64,000 nt of DNA, taken from NCBI GenBank assembly GCA_963700865.1, contig CAVOZC010000002.1, forward strand, positions 186,001 through 250,000, read 5' to 3'. Each line of letters starts with the position of its first letter. Positions within the stretch are counted from its first letter, which is position 1. Position numbers and translations under genes: made by a program. Positions 1-9,011 of the stretch are shown in pieces. The notes beneath the pieces were generated by a model. That model made no database searches, was not told the DNA's origin, and saw only the letters and a program-made list of their open reading frames with translations. The stretch comes from CAVOGJ01 sp963700865 (GTDB taxonomy: Bacteria; Planctomycetota; Planctomycetia; Pirellulales; Pirellulaceae).

Positions 1-650
1 GCGGGCTCGGGAACCGGCACGCAACCGATATTCGGCGAGCCGATTGCGGGCTGCATGGCCTCGTTTACGGCAATCGTGGCGACCGCCCCCGAGGCATTTC
101 CCACGGTGCTGAACTCGCCAAGAACAAGATCGTACGACTGGCCACCGAATGGCGGATTAGCGTCGGGGTAGCCGGCGGTAATGTCGGGCGCACCGGATGG
201 TTCGCCGAAGCTGATCCATAAGCCAATGGCATCGCCATTCTGGCTAAGCCCCGATCCTTGGTAGCTTCCAAGGTGGGCAGGGTCAACCGTTTCGCCAGGC
301 CCACAAAGTACGGGCACCCACACGTTAAGCCAGCCAAGTTCGCCAGCCAGAAGTTCGTCGACAAAGATTGCTGATTCGCCGGGAGCAATCGACGCCACCC
401 CCGACATCAAATCCGCAGTCGTGGGATCGAACGAGTCGTCATCAAAATAGAGGTCGCCGTCGATCGCCGCGACCCAAGGCGTGTCGCCAACATTGGTCAC
501 TTCAAACCAATCGGCGGTAAGATCCGTACCTGGCTCGTTGCCGGGCCAGATTTCCGTGATTTGCAGGTCGAAAGCGCCGAGAGCCGCGCTGGCGGAAAAG
601 AGGGCAACTGCCAGAGAAACGCAAAGACGCGTGATTCTAGTAACTTTCAT
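1..650 (-). CDS. PEP-CTERM / lamin-tail-domain secreted protein (3' end cut by window)
   Basis: The reading frame stays open from an ATG at 650 to the window edge (216 codons), so the C-terminus is missing. A GGTGAG ribosome-site-like stretch lies just upstream. Residues 1-25 are a signal peptide: basic start MKVTRITR, a hydrophobic core, then ASAALGA. The mature protein opens with LQITEIWPGNEPG and WFEVTNVGDTPW, the pattern of lamin-tail (LTD) beta-sandwich domains common in secreted planctomycete proteins. The last readable residues are VPVPEP, the usual lead-in to a PEP-CTERM sorting helix recognised by an exosortase. I infer an exported, surface-attached protein. The enzymatic role, if any, is unknown. 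Confidence 0.8.
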   Translation of the reverse strand, partial: MKVTRITRLCVSLAVALFSASAALGAFDLQITEIWPGNEPGTDLTADWFEVTNVGDTPWVAAIDGDLYFDDDSFDPTTADLMSGVASIAPGESAIFVDELLAGELGWLNVWVPVLCGPGETVDPAHLGSYQGSGLSQNGDAIGLWISFGEPSGAPDITAGYPDANPPFGGQSYDLVLGEFSTVGNASGAVATIAVNEAMQPAIGSPNIGCVPVPEP

Positions 651-1034
651 TGGGTCTCACCGTTAAAAAACAGAGTGTGTAAAAACAGCTAACGCACTGA
701 TTCCTCAAGTGACGGATGGTTATGTTCTCAGTGGCAACTCCTCCAGGTTGTCGCGAGTGGGCCTCCGTCGAGCCGCGGGCGCGATGTTACCGCGGAACGC
801 AAGCGACGCCCCGTCTGTCGTCGCCAGATCATCCCACCAAAGTGTGAATAATCGATGAAGAAGCGGCGAATTTGCCGTGAAAGTTAACGCGACATGGAAT
901 CAGTATCCGGTAGCCGAGTTCGCAAGCGCTTGGACGCGCCGGGCTCGAGCGTTCAACGTCCATCCGGGTCCCTCAGGGGCTGTGAATTGTGGTCCGCGTC
1001 AAACCAATCCCTCTGTGGGCTCGGCGTCCAACGT
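651..1034. other. Intergenic region, no gene seen
   Basis: This 384-bp stretch lies between the start of the PEP-CTERM gene and the 3' end of the broken transporter, both on the minus strand. It should hold the promoter of the PEP-CTERM gene. No convincing -35/-10 pair or coding frame was found. Confidence 0.5.
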
Positions 1035-2521
1035 CTATCGACTTTGGCCATCTCCGTGGCTGGGGCGTCCAGCCACAGTCGTTAAACGCCAAGCGTCGAA
1101 CGTCTGGCCACTACGTCCTTGACGCATCCGAGCCAGAAGCCACCACAACGCCACGATCAGCCCACCGGCCGATGGTTCCGGCACCGAGGTAACATCAAAC
1201 GACGACGTGTACTTGTGGGCGTTCCAGATGTTGAAATCCGACACATCGACGAACCTGTCCGCGTTCAAGTCGCCCGCACACCAGGCGGTGACGGACTTGA
1301 ACTTGTTCTCATTCCAGAGATTTAAGTCTGAAACGACCATCACCCAAGTGATCCCACACCCCGCCAGGATCCAGCCGATTGCGAACACCATGTACCACCA
1401 GCCGGTCGTCCGTCGTTGGCCGCCCGGGCATTGCGTATGGACAATCTCCGCCAGGGACCTCGCACAGCCATCGAGCAGCGTCAACTGCGTGCTGAACAGC
1501 GTGGCCACACCAACCATCAGGAACAGCGTTCGACCCGTGCGTCCCCATAGTTGCCCCAACACGGCGGCTTCATCCCAGATCAAGCGGCCCTGTTCCGGCA
1601 CGACGCCGCGAGGTTGCAACACAATCAAGGCTCCGTAAATGAACAGCAAAATGGTGACGGAATTCAAGAGCCAGAAGAAACAGACCTGATCAAAGACGAG
1701 ATACCGCATCCAGGCGCGGAAGCGGGAGGCGTTTGCCGGATGCTCATCGAATGTGAATCCGCTGCGCGTTGCGGCTTGTGGCTTGCCGTGCAGAATGTTC
1801 TGCATCACCGGCACGCGGCGACTCATGCCGATCTGTTTGTCACGCAGGTAAAAGCTGTAAAACAAGTTCGCGGTCCCACCCGCCCCCGCGAAAACCAGGG
1901 CAATGAAAAACTCCTTCACGCCCATCGCTGGTTCGCGAAAGCCGACATTCAACGCGCCCCTGAGCAGGGATTCCATCGACTGCCAAGAGCCTAGACGAAT
2001 GGCGACGGCCATCAGGCCGAGCGTGACCGCAATGACCAGGATGCCAACGGTACGCTCGACGGCGTTGTAGGCGAATTTGGGACCAATCAGAATGATGGCC
2101 GCCAAGCCGAACGTTACCATGGTCCAAAACGGGCCGCCGCCGAAACCATCCAGGCCGACGAGTAACGCTTTGAGTGCCAATCCGGAAGCCAACCCCCAGC
2201 CGGGCGCTACCCAGCCCAAAATGGTGAGGATAAAAAAGACCAGCCCAAATCCCCACCAGGCCCGTGCGTAGCCTGTCAACACCGTCTCGCCCGTCGCGAT
2301 GGTCCACCGGCCAATTTCGAGATTCAGCCAGAACTGCAATAAGAAACCGTGAGCGCGGCCCAAACCATACTGGCACCGTGTTCCGCCACGATCCGAGGCC
2401 AGATCACGATTTCGCCCGCACCGATCGAGAGACCAACGAGAATCGCACCCGGGCCTGCCAGTCGCCAAATCGGCACCGTACGGGGAGGGAGTTCGGCGGG
2501 CTGGAGATCAGGAAGTGACAA
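1035..2521 (-). pseudogene. Nramp-type metal transporter, frameshifted and fused to a dockerin/PEP-CTERM tail
   Basis: A TTG-started frame (2521) encodes RLAGPGAILVGLSIGAGEI, the TM1 region of Nramp-family divalent metal transporters, and stops near 2332. The protein continues in the next frame from about 2345 (LLQFWLNLEIGRWTIATGET), which fits one lost base. Transmembrane segments then run on until GCGITWVMV. There the sequence changes abruptly, in frame, into dockerin-like repeats (SDLNLWNENKF, then GDLNADRFVDVSDFNIWN) and a PEP-CTERM signal (VPEPSAGG, a hydrophobic helix, then ARMRQGR). The normal last transmembrane helices of the transporter are gone. The join falls at a VSDL motif, which transporter and dockerin sequences could share. 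Probably non-functional: either a recombination product or an assembly chimera. Confidence 0.75.
1056..1076. repeat. Hairpin, possible relative of the 52-bp repeat family
   Basis: GTGGCTGG, a 5-base loop, then CCAGCCAC form a perfect 8-bp stem. The arms match the terminal inverted repeats of the element at 17965-18016, but the interior is different. It lies inside the 3' tail of the chimeric reading frame and may be a decayed copy or a terminator. Confidence 0.35.
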
Positions 2522-2661
2522 GGGCGAAACGGCCTCGTGTGAATGGACGAACGAATTCTAGCAAACGAGCGGCGTCACCGACGGAACGACGACGCCGGTT
2601 GCGAATTGCCAGTCTACGGACCAAATGGGGATAGGCAGCGTGCGGCCATGGACGTGACGTG

Positions 2662-2680
2662 CCGCGGGCTGCACCCGCGG
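2662..2680. repeat. GC-rich hairpin
   Basis: CCGCGGG, loop CTGCA, CCCGCGG: a 7-bp perfect stem between the transporter remnant and the DUF2934 gene. No T-run follows directly. It looks like a REP-type intergenic palindrome. Confidence 0.4.
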
Positions 2681-2786
2681 GCTCCTTCGCTGGGAAGTCC
2701 TCTCCGCAGAAGGGGAACCGTGCGCCTATTTTTTTTAAATTCCGTCGTCTATCCCCCTGTGGGGCCATCCCGGTTAAATTGGCAGG

Positions 2787-2993
2787 ATGACACCTAGCCT
2801 CGACACGCTCCTGCTGACGGAAGATGAATTGGAAATTGCCCGTCGGCAAGTCCGCGATATGGCTTATCGCAAATGGCAGGCCGCCGGCTGCCCTGACGAT
2901 GCGGGGACGAAGTTCTGGCTCGCCGCCGAACAGGAATGGATCGCGTTCTTTTACGTACCCGCCCGGCTTCCGAGTGATCGATATGACGCTTGA
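2787..2993 (+). CDS. DUF2934-like small protein
   Basis: A 68-residue protein. Its centre, VRDMAYRKWQAAGCPDDAG followed by FWLAAEQEW, matches the DUF2934 pattern: an AYxxWxxxGxP helix followed by a WxxAExE helix. Members of this family are short, soluble and of unknown function. The ATG at 2787 follows a weak GGCAGG. It stands alone, with hairpin-bearing intergenic DNA on both sides. The residues after position 50 (FFYVPARLP) are not part of the family pattern. Confidence 0.6.
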   Translation: MTPSLDTLLLTEDELEIARRQVRDMAYRKWQAAGCPDDAGTKFWLAAEQEWIAFFYVPARLPSDRYDA

Positions 2994-3090
2994 TCGGTAG
3001 CGTCCGTCGGTCGGCGACGAGTCGGTGGGAAATTCGGAGCCGCGATGTAAGCCGCGATGGCCGATGACGGTCGTCGGTGCTGGCCCCCCT

Positions 3091-3117
3091 CGTCCCGCAG
3101 GTTACGCGGCCGGGACG
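3091..3117. repeat. Inverted repeat
   Basis: CGTCCCG at 3091-3097 pairs with CGGGACG at 3111-3117 over a 13-base loop. It lies in the non-coding stretch 2994-3268, which also contains the shorter CGCCG/CGGCG palindrome near 3140. Nothing coding is seen there. Confidence 0.35.
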
Positions 3118-3268
3118 GCCACGCTACGTGTGGGTAGCGTCGCCGTCCTCGGCGGCGAGGAGCCAGGGGGACTTGCCACCGCCAGCCGCATGTCGCAGAA
3201 TACGGAAAGTGTATTTCTGTCCACCATTTCCGCCGGACAGGGTGTTCCGCGAGAAAGGAGCGTGTCTC

Positions 3269-4814
3269 GTGTTGGCTCGGCTCAAAACGTTCACGCTGCA
3301 AGGGATCGAGGCGGTTCCGGTTGAGGTGGAGGTCGACGTCTCGGCGGCGGCGTTGCCCAAGACGGTGCTGGTGGGCCTGCCGGAGGCCGCGGTGAGGGAG
3401 AGCACGCATCGGGTGGCGCGGCGCTGGTCAATTCGGGCTTCACGCGTCCGGCGGATCGAGTCGTGATTAACCTGGCCCCCGCCGAACTGCCGAAGCAGGC
3501 GGCCTCGTTTGATCTGCCGATTGCGCTCGGCATGCTGGCCGGCAGCGGCCAGATCGAATCCGATCGGTTCGAGGAATATGCGGTCGTCGGCGAAGTGTTG
3601 CTCGAGGGAAACACGCGACCGACGCGGGGCGCCCTCTCGATCGCGATCAAGGCGGCTCAACAACGGGAGGAGGCCTGCGGGGGCTGGTGGTGCCCACGTC
3701 CAGTGCCGCCGAAGCGGCGGTCGTGGAAGATTTGGAGGTGATCCCGGTATCAAGTCTCACGGAGGCGGTCGCCTTCTTCACTGGCGCGATCGACATCCCG
3801 CCGCATCCGTCCAGCCTGAGTGACCTGTTCCAGCGGTTTTCCCAATACGATCTTGACTTTGCCGATGTCCGCGGACAGGAAATGGCCAAGCGGGCGCTGA
3901 CGATTGCCGCCGCGGGAGGGCACAATCTGCTGATGCTCGGCCCCCCCGGCTCGGGCAAGACGATGCTTGCCAAACGCGTGCCGACGATCTTACCCGAGCT
4001 GTCCTCCGTGGAATCGATCGAGACGACTCGGATCTATAGTGCCATGGGATTGCTGCAGCCGGGTCAGCCGCTGATGGCGCGGCGTCCATTTCGCTCGCCC
4101 CATCACACGATCAGCAACGCGGGACTGGTCGGCGGTGGCAGCCCCCCCTCGCCCGGCGAAATTAGCCTCACCCACAACGGCGTGCTCTTCCTCGATGAGT
4201 TGCCGGAATTTGATCGCCGCACGCTCGAGGTCATGCGACAGCCCATGGAAGATGGCGTGGTGACGATATCGCGCGCATCGGCTTCCACGACCTTTCCCGC
4301 CGACTTCATGCTGATCGCGGCGCTCAACCCTTGCCCCTGCGGCTATCGCAACGACCCGCGCCGAGATTGCCATTGCACTCCGCCGCAGATCGAACGCTAC
4401 ATGGGCAAGATCAGTGGTCCGTTGCTCGACAGGATCGACATCCATATCGAAGTGCCCGCCGTCCCTTTTAAGGAACTGGCCGACGATTCGCCCGGCACCA
4501 GCAGCGGCGACATGCGGGCCGAGGTCGAACGGGCGCGCGCGGCTCAGTCCCTGCGATTTGTCGGCACGAAAGGGACCCGCTGCAATGCCCAGATGAGCTC
4601 GCGGGAGCTCCGCCAATTTTGCAGGTTAGACGGGCCCTGCCAGGCGCTGCTGAAGGCCAGCGTCCACGAGCTGGGTCTTTCCGCCCGCGCCCACGACAAG
4701 GTCCTCCGCGTGGCCCGCACCCTGGCGGACTTGGACGCCCGCGAGGAAATCGAACTGGCTCATCTGCAAGAGGCGGTGAACTATCGGATGCTCGACCGCC
4801 AGATGTGGACCTGA
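3269..4814 (+). CDS. YifB/ComM family Mg-chelatase-like AAA+ ATPase (two frameshifts)
   Basis: The GTG start at 3269 sits 8 nt after GAAAGGAG. The protein is split over three frames. The N-terminal ChlI-like domain (LKTFTLQGIEAVPVEVEVD, VGLPEAAVREST) breaks near 3420. The middle part (VVINLAPAELPKQAASFDLP) breaks near 3680. The ATPase part then runs to 4814. One missing G at each point (CGG for CGGG, GAGGCC for GAGGGCC) restores a 515-residue protein, the normal family length. Visible motifs are Walker A GPPGSGKT, the RSPHHT and GEISLTHNGVLFLDELPE (Walker B) blocks, and the zinc-ribbon-like NPCPCGY...CHC. In transformable bacteria ComM is a hexameric helicase for branch migration. Here a DNA-processing role is inferred. 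Confidence 0.88.
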
Positions 4815-5127
4815 TTGACCGCCGCGAGTCGCCTGGGACCCCCAAAAAGGGGCCGCGATTTTGCCTATTTTGACAGTTCCGGAAAATCTGGTCACGGAAG
4901 TGCGGCGTCCGGTTGACGCTGATCGCCAGGAATTAGAAAATTCGGCCCAACCCACCTGGTCGTGCAAAGTCGCTGTGACCGCTAAACTCAACCCGCCTTA
5001 TTACCATTCAACGGATGATTGCCTGGCAAGGATGCGCTGCCCGTGCTTCCCGGGATTCCAATTTACGGCAGTTGTCGGTCGTCGGCCCGTGCCAAGGACG
5101 ACCTGGTTCAAAGAAGGAGTCTGTTTG
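4815..5127. other. Intergenic region, upstream of the Cys-rich gene
   Basis: 313 bp without a convincing gene. A small CCCC/GGGG hairpin with an A-loop follows the ATPase stop at about 4834-4850. A TTGACA at about 4865 has no good -10 partner. It probably holds the promoter of the Cys-rich gene. Confidence 0.4.
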
Positions 5128-5607
5128 ATGTCACGAAGCATGAAGTTGATGTTTGTGTTGGCGATTGCGGTCACCATGATCGTAGTCGAGTCTTCGGCCG
5201 AGGTGCAAATCCTGCGTCGTCGGCGTGCACGTCAGTGCTGCAACACAACCTGTTGCACCACCACCACCACTTGCGAGACGAGCTGCACGCCTTGTGCGGC
5301 GACGTGCTCCCCCTGCACGACGGCCGTGGCGATCGTCGAGGCCCAGCCTGTCAGCGGGACCGTGGAAGTTGCCGGTTGCACGAGTGGCTGCACCAGCGGC
5401 TGCACCGCCGGTTGTGGTAACGAATGCACCAGTGGCTGCACTGCCTGTTGCGAGCCGAGCTGTGGAACTTGCGATTCGGGTTGCGGCAACGAGTGCGCCA
5501 CCGATTGCTGCTGCGAAACGGGTCGTCGCCGTCTGATGCGCCCACTTCGCTTCGTCAGCGTGTTGCGCAACAACTGCTGCACCACTTGCAACACCTGCTG
5601 CAACTAG
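5128..5607 (+). CDS. Secreted cysteine-rich repeat protein
   Basis: 159 residues. The ATG at 5128 is 8 nt after AAGGAG. Residues 1-24 form a signal peptide (basic MSRSMK, hydrophobic core, VESSAEV). The mature part holds 29 cysteines by hand count. They are arranged as CC and C-x2-C pairs at both ends, with a central run of C-x3-C units (CTSGCTSGCTAGCGNEC, later CDSGCGNEC) rich in T, S and G. Two basic patches, RRRRAR and TGRRR, flank the core. No known domain is recognised. The pattern suggests a disulfide-cross-linked or metal-binding envelope protein, which would suit a proteinaceous planctomycete cell wall, but that is inference. A terminator lies 140 bp downstream. Confidence 0.75.
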   Translation: MSRSMKLMFVLAIAVTMIVVESSAEVQILRRRRARQCCNTTCCTTTTTCETSCTPCAATCSPCTTAVAIVEAQPVSGTVEVAGCTSGCTSGCTAGCGNECTSGCTACCEPSCGTCDSGCGNECATDCCCETGRRRLMRPLRFVSVLRNNCCTTCNTCCN

Positions 5608-5748
5608 TTTTTGTCGACGGCCCGCAGGTCGAGTGAAACGCGTGCCACGGCCCGAGTGGGTTGAGGCCGTAGCGCGGGAGTGATCGTCACCGAACGTCGG
5701 CCTCGCGATGGCCAGGTCGGCGATACCACGGACGGACGAAGATATGTG

Positions 5749-5783
5749 AAGCGGTTGGCAGCTCGTTGCCAACCGCTTTTTTT
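5749..5783 (+). terminator. Rho-independent terminator
   Basis: AAGCGGTTGGCA, a 6-base loop, TGCCAACCGC and a run of seven T. The 10-bp stem is perfect and extends into A-T pairs with the T-run. It closes the Cys-rich gene unit. Confidence 0.85.
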
Positions 5784-5871
5784 GTGCGTCGCGGCGGCTG
5801 GCGCCGGCAGCGCGGTCCATCTTCTTGGGCAGGGCCGGCAGCGGATCCAGCCTCTACGAGGACGAAATCAT

Positions 5872-5891
5872 CCGGCCCCTGACGGGGCCGG
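5872..5891. terminator. Second GC-rich hairpin upstream of tpiA
   Basis: CCGGCCCC, loop TGAC, GGGGCCGG: an 8-bp perfect stem, followed 15 nt later by a T-run. It may be a weak terminator or a leader structure. The rest of 5784-6017 shows no gene. Confidence 0.4.
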
Positions 5892-6017
5892 TTCGCTTGG
5901 GGGTGCTTTTTGATAAACTGTTGGGCTCGCCCGGCGATGAATGACGGTGGGCGCCTGTTCGGCGGCGACCGATCACTCGCCGGCCACCCTGCTCTACCAT
6001 TTTGTAAGGAATAAAGC

Positions 6018-6773
6018 GTGCGTCGACCATTTATCGCGGGCAACTGGAAAATGAATCTCGATCGGGCCGGCTCAGTGGCCTTGGCGAAGGACATCGTTGC
6101 GGCTTCGGCGGGTTGGGAGGCCGTGGATGTTGCCGTTTGTCCTCCCTCCGTTTACTTGTCCCCGGTCGCGGAGGTGGTCGTCGGATCGCCCGTGGGTTTG
6201 GGGGCACAAAACGCCCATTTCGAATCATCCGGAGCGTTTACCGGCGAGATCGGCCCCACCATGTTGGTCGACATCGGCTGTCGCTATGTCATCCTGGGGC
6301 ATAGCGAGCGGCGTAGCCTGTTCGGTGAGTCGAGCGGTCTGGTCAATCAGAAGCTGCATGCCGCGCTTGCCGCGGGCCTGATCCCGATCGTGTGCGTCGG
6401 CGAGAGCCTGGCGGATCGCGAGGCGGGCCGGACCTTGGACGTGATCCGAGAGCAGTTCACGAGCAGCCTGGCTGGATTGACGCTGGAGCAGGCGGCCCGG
6501 ATCGTGATCGCCTACGAACCGGTGTGGGCGATCGGGACGGGCAAGGTCGCGACTCCGGCACAGGCGGAGGAGGTCCATCGCGACCTTCGCAATTTGCTGG
6601 AAAAGAGCTACAATCAGGCCACGGCGGACCAGGTTCGCATCCAGTATGGCGGCAGTGTCAAGCCGGACAATGCCGCCGAGCTCTTGGGGCAACCCAATAT
6701 CGACGGGGCCCTCGTGGGTGGCGCGTCGCTGACTGCCGACGGTTTTCTCGGCATTATTGCGGCGGCCCTGTAA
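6018..6773 (+). CDS. tpiA: Triosephosphate isomerase
   Basis: 251 residues. The GTG start at 6018 is 7 nt after AAGGA. It interconverts dihydroxyacetone phosphate and glyceraldehyde 3-phosphate in cytoplasmic glycolysis. All key residues are present: AGNWKMN (Asn9, Lys11), the electrophilic His95 in ILGHSERRS, the catalytic base Glu167 in AYEPVWAIGTGK (loop 6), and the phosphate-binding loops YGGSVKPDNA and GALVGGASL. Length is normal. It heads a run of plus-strand genes (secG, yicC, gmk, rpoZ, coaC, coaB) with short gaps, probably one long transcription unit. TIM next to SecG is a gene order seen in many bacteria. Confidence 0.98.
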   Translation: MRRPFIAGNWKMNLDRAGSVALAKDIVAASAGWEAVDVAVCPPSVYLSPVAEVVVGSPVGLGAQNAHFESSGAFTGEIGPTMLVDIGCRYVILGHSERRSLFGESSGLVNQKLHAALAAGLIPIVCVGESLADREAGRTLDVIREQFTSSLAGLTLEQAARIVIAYEPVWAIGTGKVATPAQAEEVHRDLRNLLEKSYNQATADQVRIQYGGSVKPDNAAELLGQPNIDGALVGGASLTADGFLGIIAAAL

Positions 6774-6825
6774 CGCACGTTGTTCACCAACCCGTTGGCT
6801 TTTCCTATTCGCGTTTGAGGATTCC

Positions 6826-7362
6826 ATGGTTACGACTTTCTTGCTGGCCACGATCGGACAGACGCTGGCTGGTGTGCTGATGTTTCTCATTTCTTTGTTT
6901 CTGATTTTGCTCGTACTGGTGCAGCGAGGTCGTGGTGGCGGCTTGGCAGGCGCATTTGGTGGGATGGGAGGCCAATCGGCTTTTGGTGCCAAGGCTGGCG
7001 ATACGTTCACGCGGATCACGATCGTGGCGGCGTCGGTCTGGATCGCCGTCTGCATGTTTTCGGTCATGATGTTTGGAAACGCCAGCGAGAAGGCAGCCGC
7101 CACGATTTTAGATACCGAGATCCCGTCAGCGACCTCCAACCTCGAACAGGATCTGTCGCTGGACGGCGGACTCGAGACGCTGCTGGAAGGAGCGGGGGAC
7201 GGTGTTGATGCAACGTCGACCGAATCATCGGCCTCCTCGGACGAGTCTGGAGCCGCCGAAACGGGGGATGCGGCGGCTGAGGAGGCTTCGTCGAGTCCTC
7301 CGGCGACGGCCACTTCGACGGAAGCGGCCCCCGCTGCCGACGCCAAGGACAAGAAAGAGTAG
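6826..7362 (+). CDS. secG: Preprotein translocase subunit SecG with acidic tail
   Basis: The ATG at 6826 follows GAGG; 178 residues. The first 85 residues are canonical SecG: a transmembrane helix (about 8-33), the loop VQRGRGGGLAGAFGG with GGQSAFG, and a second helix (about 63-84). SecG is the accessory subunit of the SecYEG channel. From residue 90 on there is a low-complexity tail rich in Ala, Ser, Glu and Asp that ends in DAKDKKE. Such long tails occur in planctomycete SecG, while E. coli SecG is only about 110 residues. The tail function is unknown. It lies 52 bp after tpiA. Confidence 0.93.
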   Translation: MVTTFLLATIGQTLAGVLMFLISLFLILLVLVQRGRGGGLAGAFGGMGGQSAFGAKAGDTFTRITIVAASVWIAVCMFSVMMFGNASEKAAATILDTEIPSATSNLEQDLSLDGGLETLLEGAGDGVDATSTESSASSDESGAAETGDAAAEEASSSPPATATSTEAAPAADAKDKKE

Positions 7363-7439
7363 TCGTGCCTTCCTGGCCGTGCATCTTCGATCTTTGGTAG
7401 TTCTGTAATCCGCGTGGCCATGAGGGGAGTCGTCGCATC

Positions 7440-8318
7440 GTGTTGCTCAGCATGACGGGCCATGGTGACGCCCGTCACCAATCCGATGGCTATCGCGTGT
7501 CGGTCGAGATCCGCACCATCAATAGCCGCTACCTCAAGGTCAATGTCCGCGGCCCGGAAGCGAATGCCAACCTCGAGTCAAAGATCGAGGCCATGATTCG
7601 TACCCACATCCAGCGCGGGACCGTCAATGTCTCGCTCAAGATCCAGCGTGAAGTCGCCGGTGATGAATACGGAGTGAATGCCGACGTCCTACACGCTTAT
7701 CGGCGGCAACTACAGGAGATCATGCCAGAGGTGGCGGAAGTCGACCTGCTGCCGCAATTGCTGCAACTGCCAGGCGTGGTCGAGGAACCGCAATCGGCGG
7801 ACAGCGAGGATGAAGAGGCATGGCGGGCCGTCCAACCGGCCGTGGCCAGCGCGTTGGAGTCGCTCCAGGCAATGCGGAGGTCCGAGGGCGCGGCCATGGC
7901 CGAGGATTTGCGATCCAATATCGAGTCGATCGCGAAAGCGCTTGAGGCGATCGAGGAGCAAGCTCCCCAGGTCGTGGAAAATTATCGATCCCGCCTGTCT
8001 GATCGCTTGGGCAAGCTGCTGAAAGAGCACAACGTGACGGTCAGTGATGCGGACATCGTCCGCGAGGTGGGCATCTTTTGCGAGCGTTGCGATATTTCGG
8101 AGGAAATTGTGCGGCTCCGCAGCCATCTGGAGCAGTTCGAGAAATTCGCGGCCGAGGAGGGGAGTAGTGGTCGCAAGCTGGAATTTCTCATTCAAGAGAT
8201 GTTTCGCGAGATCAACACTATCGGCTCGAAGGCCAACGACGCGGTGATCGCGATCCACGTCGTCCAGGCCAAGACGTGTGTCGAACGCATGCGTGAGCAG
8301 ATTCAAAACGTCGAGTAA
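7440..8318 (+). CDS. yicC: YicC/YloC family endoribonuclease
   Basis: 292 residues. The GTG start at 7440 gives MLLSMTGHGDARHQ, the family N-terminus (usually MxxSMTGFG). The block IRTINSRYLKVNVRGPE and the C-terminal FCERCDISEEIVRLRSHLEQF with GRKLEFLIQEMFREINTIGSK are near-consensus YicC. Family members are cytoplasmic RNases that work with PNPase in RNA turnover. In many genomes yicC is directly followed by gmk and rpoZ, as it is here. Confidence 0.95.
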   Translation: MLLSMTGHGDARHQSDGYRVSVEIRTINSRYLKVNVRGPEANANLESKIEAMIRTHIQRGTVNVSLKIQREVAGDEYGVNADVLHAYRRQLQEIMPEVAEVDLLPQLLQLPGVVEEPQSADSEDEEAWRAVQPAVASALESLQAMRRSEGAAMAEDLRSNIESIAKALEAIEEQAPQVVENYRSRLSDRLGKLLKEHNVTVSDADIVREVGIFCERCDISEEIVRLRSHLEQFEKFAAEEGSSGRKLEFLIQEMFREINTIGSKANDAVIAIHVVQAKTCVERMREQIQNVE

Positions 8319-8381
8319 ACGGACGAGTCCAGCAGCGAGCCGCCGCACCCCGGTTCCTCGCATCCCGCAGCCGAGCCACCC

Positions 8382-8949
8382 ATGAATGCCGGAAAAGCCA
8401 TCATCATCTCCGGGCCTTCCGGGGTCGGCAAAACCACGATCGTGCAACGACTGCTCGAAACTTGCGATTTGCCGCTGGAATTGAGTGTCTCGGCCACGAC
8501 GCGGCCCCCGCGTCAGGGCGAGAAGGATGGGGTGAACTACCATTTCCTGTCGGAAGCCGAGTTTCAGGCGCGTCGAAACGCCGATGATTTCCTCGAATGC
8601 TGCGAGGTTTACCAGGGGGGGAACTGGTACGGGACGCTGCGAGCGCCGGTCGCCGCTCAGCCTCGCAGCCGGGAAGTGGGTAATCTTAGAAATCGACGTG
8701 GAGGGCGCCATGGCGGTGGTCGAACGGATGCCCGAGGCGGTAACCGTCTTTGTGCGTCCAGCCAGCGTGGCGGAACTGGAACGCCGACTTTCCAAGCGGG
8801 GGACCGAGGATCGGGACAAGATCCAGCAGCGATTGGCCCGCGCTCACCACGAGCTCTCGTTTGCGGACCGCTACAAGTACTGTGTGGTCAACGACGAAAT
8901 TGATCATACGGTTCAAGATATCTGCAATATCCTCATGCAACTCACGTAG
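8382..8949 (+). CDS. gmk: Guanylate kinase (frameshifted)
   Basis: Phosphorylates GMP to GDP. The first frame (ATG 8382) gives the P-loop ISGPSGVGKTTI and the GMP-binding SATTRPPRQGEKDGVNYHF and ends in the YGTLRAPV region. The second frame begins near 8655 (LAAGKWVILEIDVEGA) and runs to 8949, ending in NDEIDHTVQDICNIL. The +1 shift fits one extra base near 8650-8665. The restored enzyme has about 188 residues, normal for the family. Because gmk is essential, a sequencing error is more likely than gene loss. It sits between yicC and rpoZ. Confidence 0.93.
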
Positions 8950-9011
8950 GCAACCCTTGCCTTGGCCCGCCCCGCGGGGACGAGCTGCCAACATTTCGCT
9001 GGAGCCCAAGT

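Noticed and set aside
4861..5127. N-terminal extension of the Cys-rich protein back to 4861
   Set aside because: The ATG at 5128 has a good AAGGAG site and starts a signal peptide; the upstream part is not signal-like.
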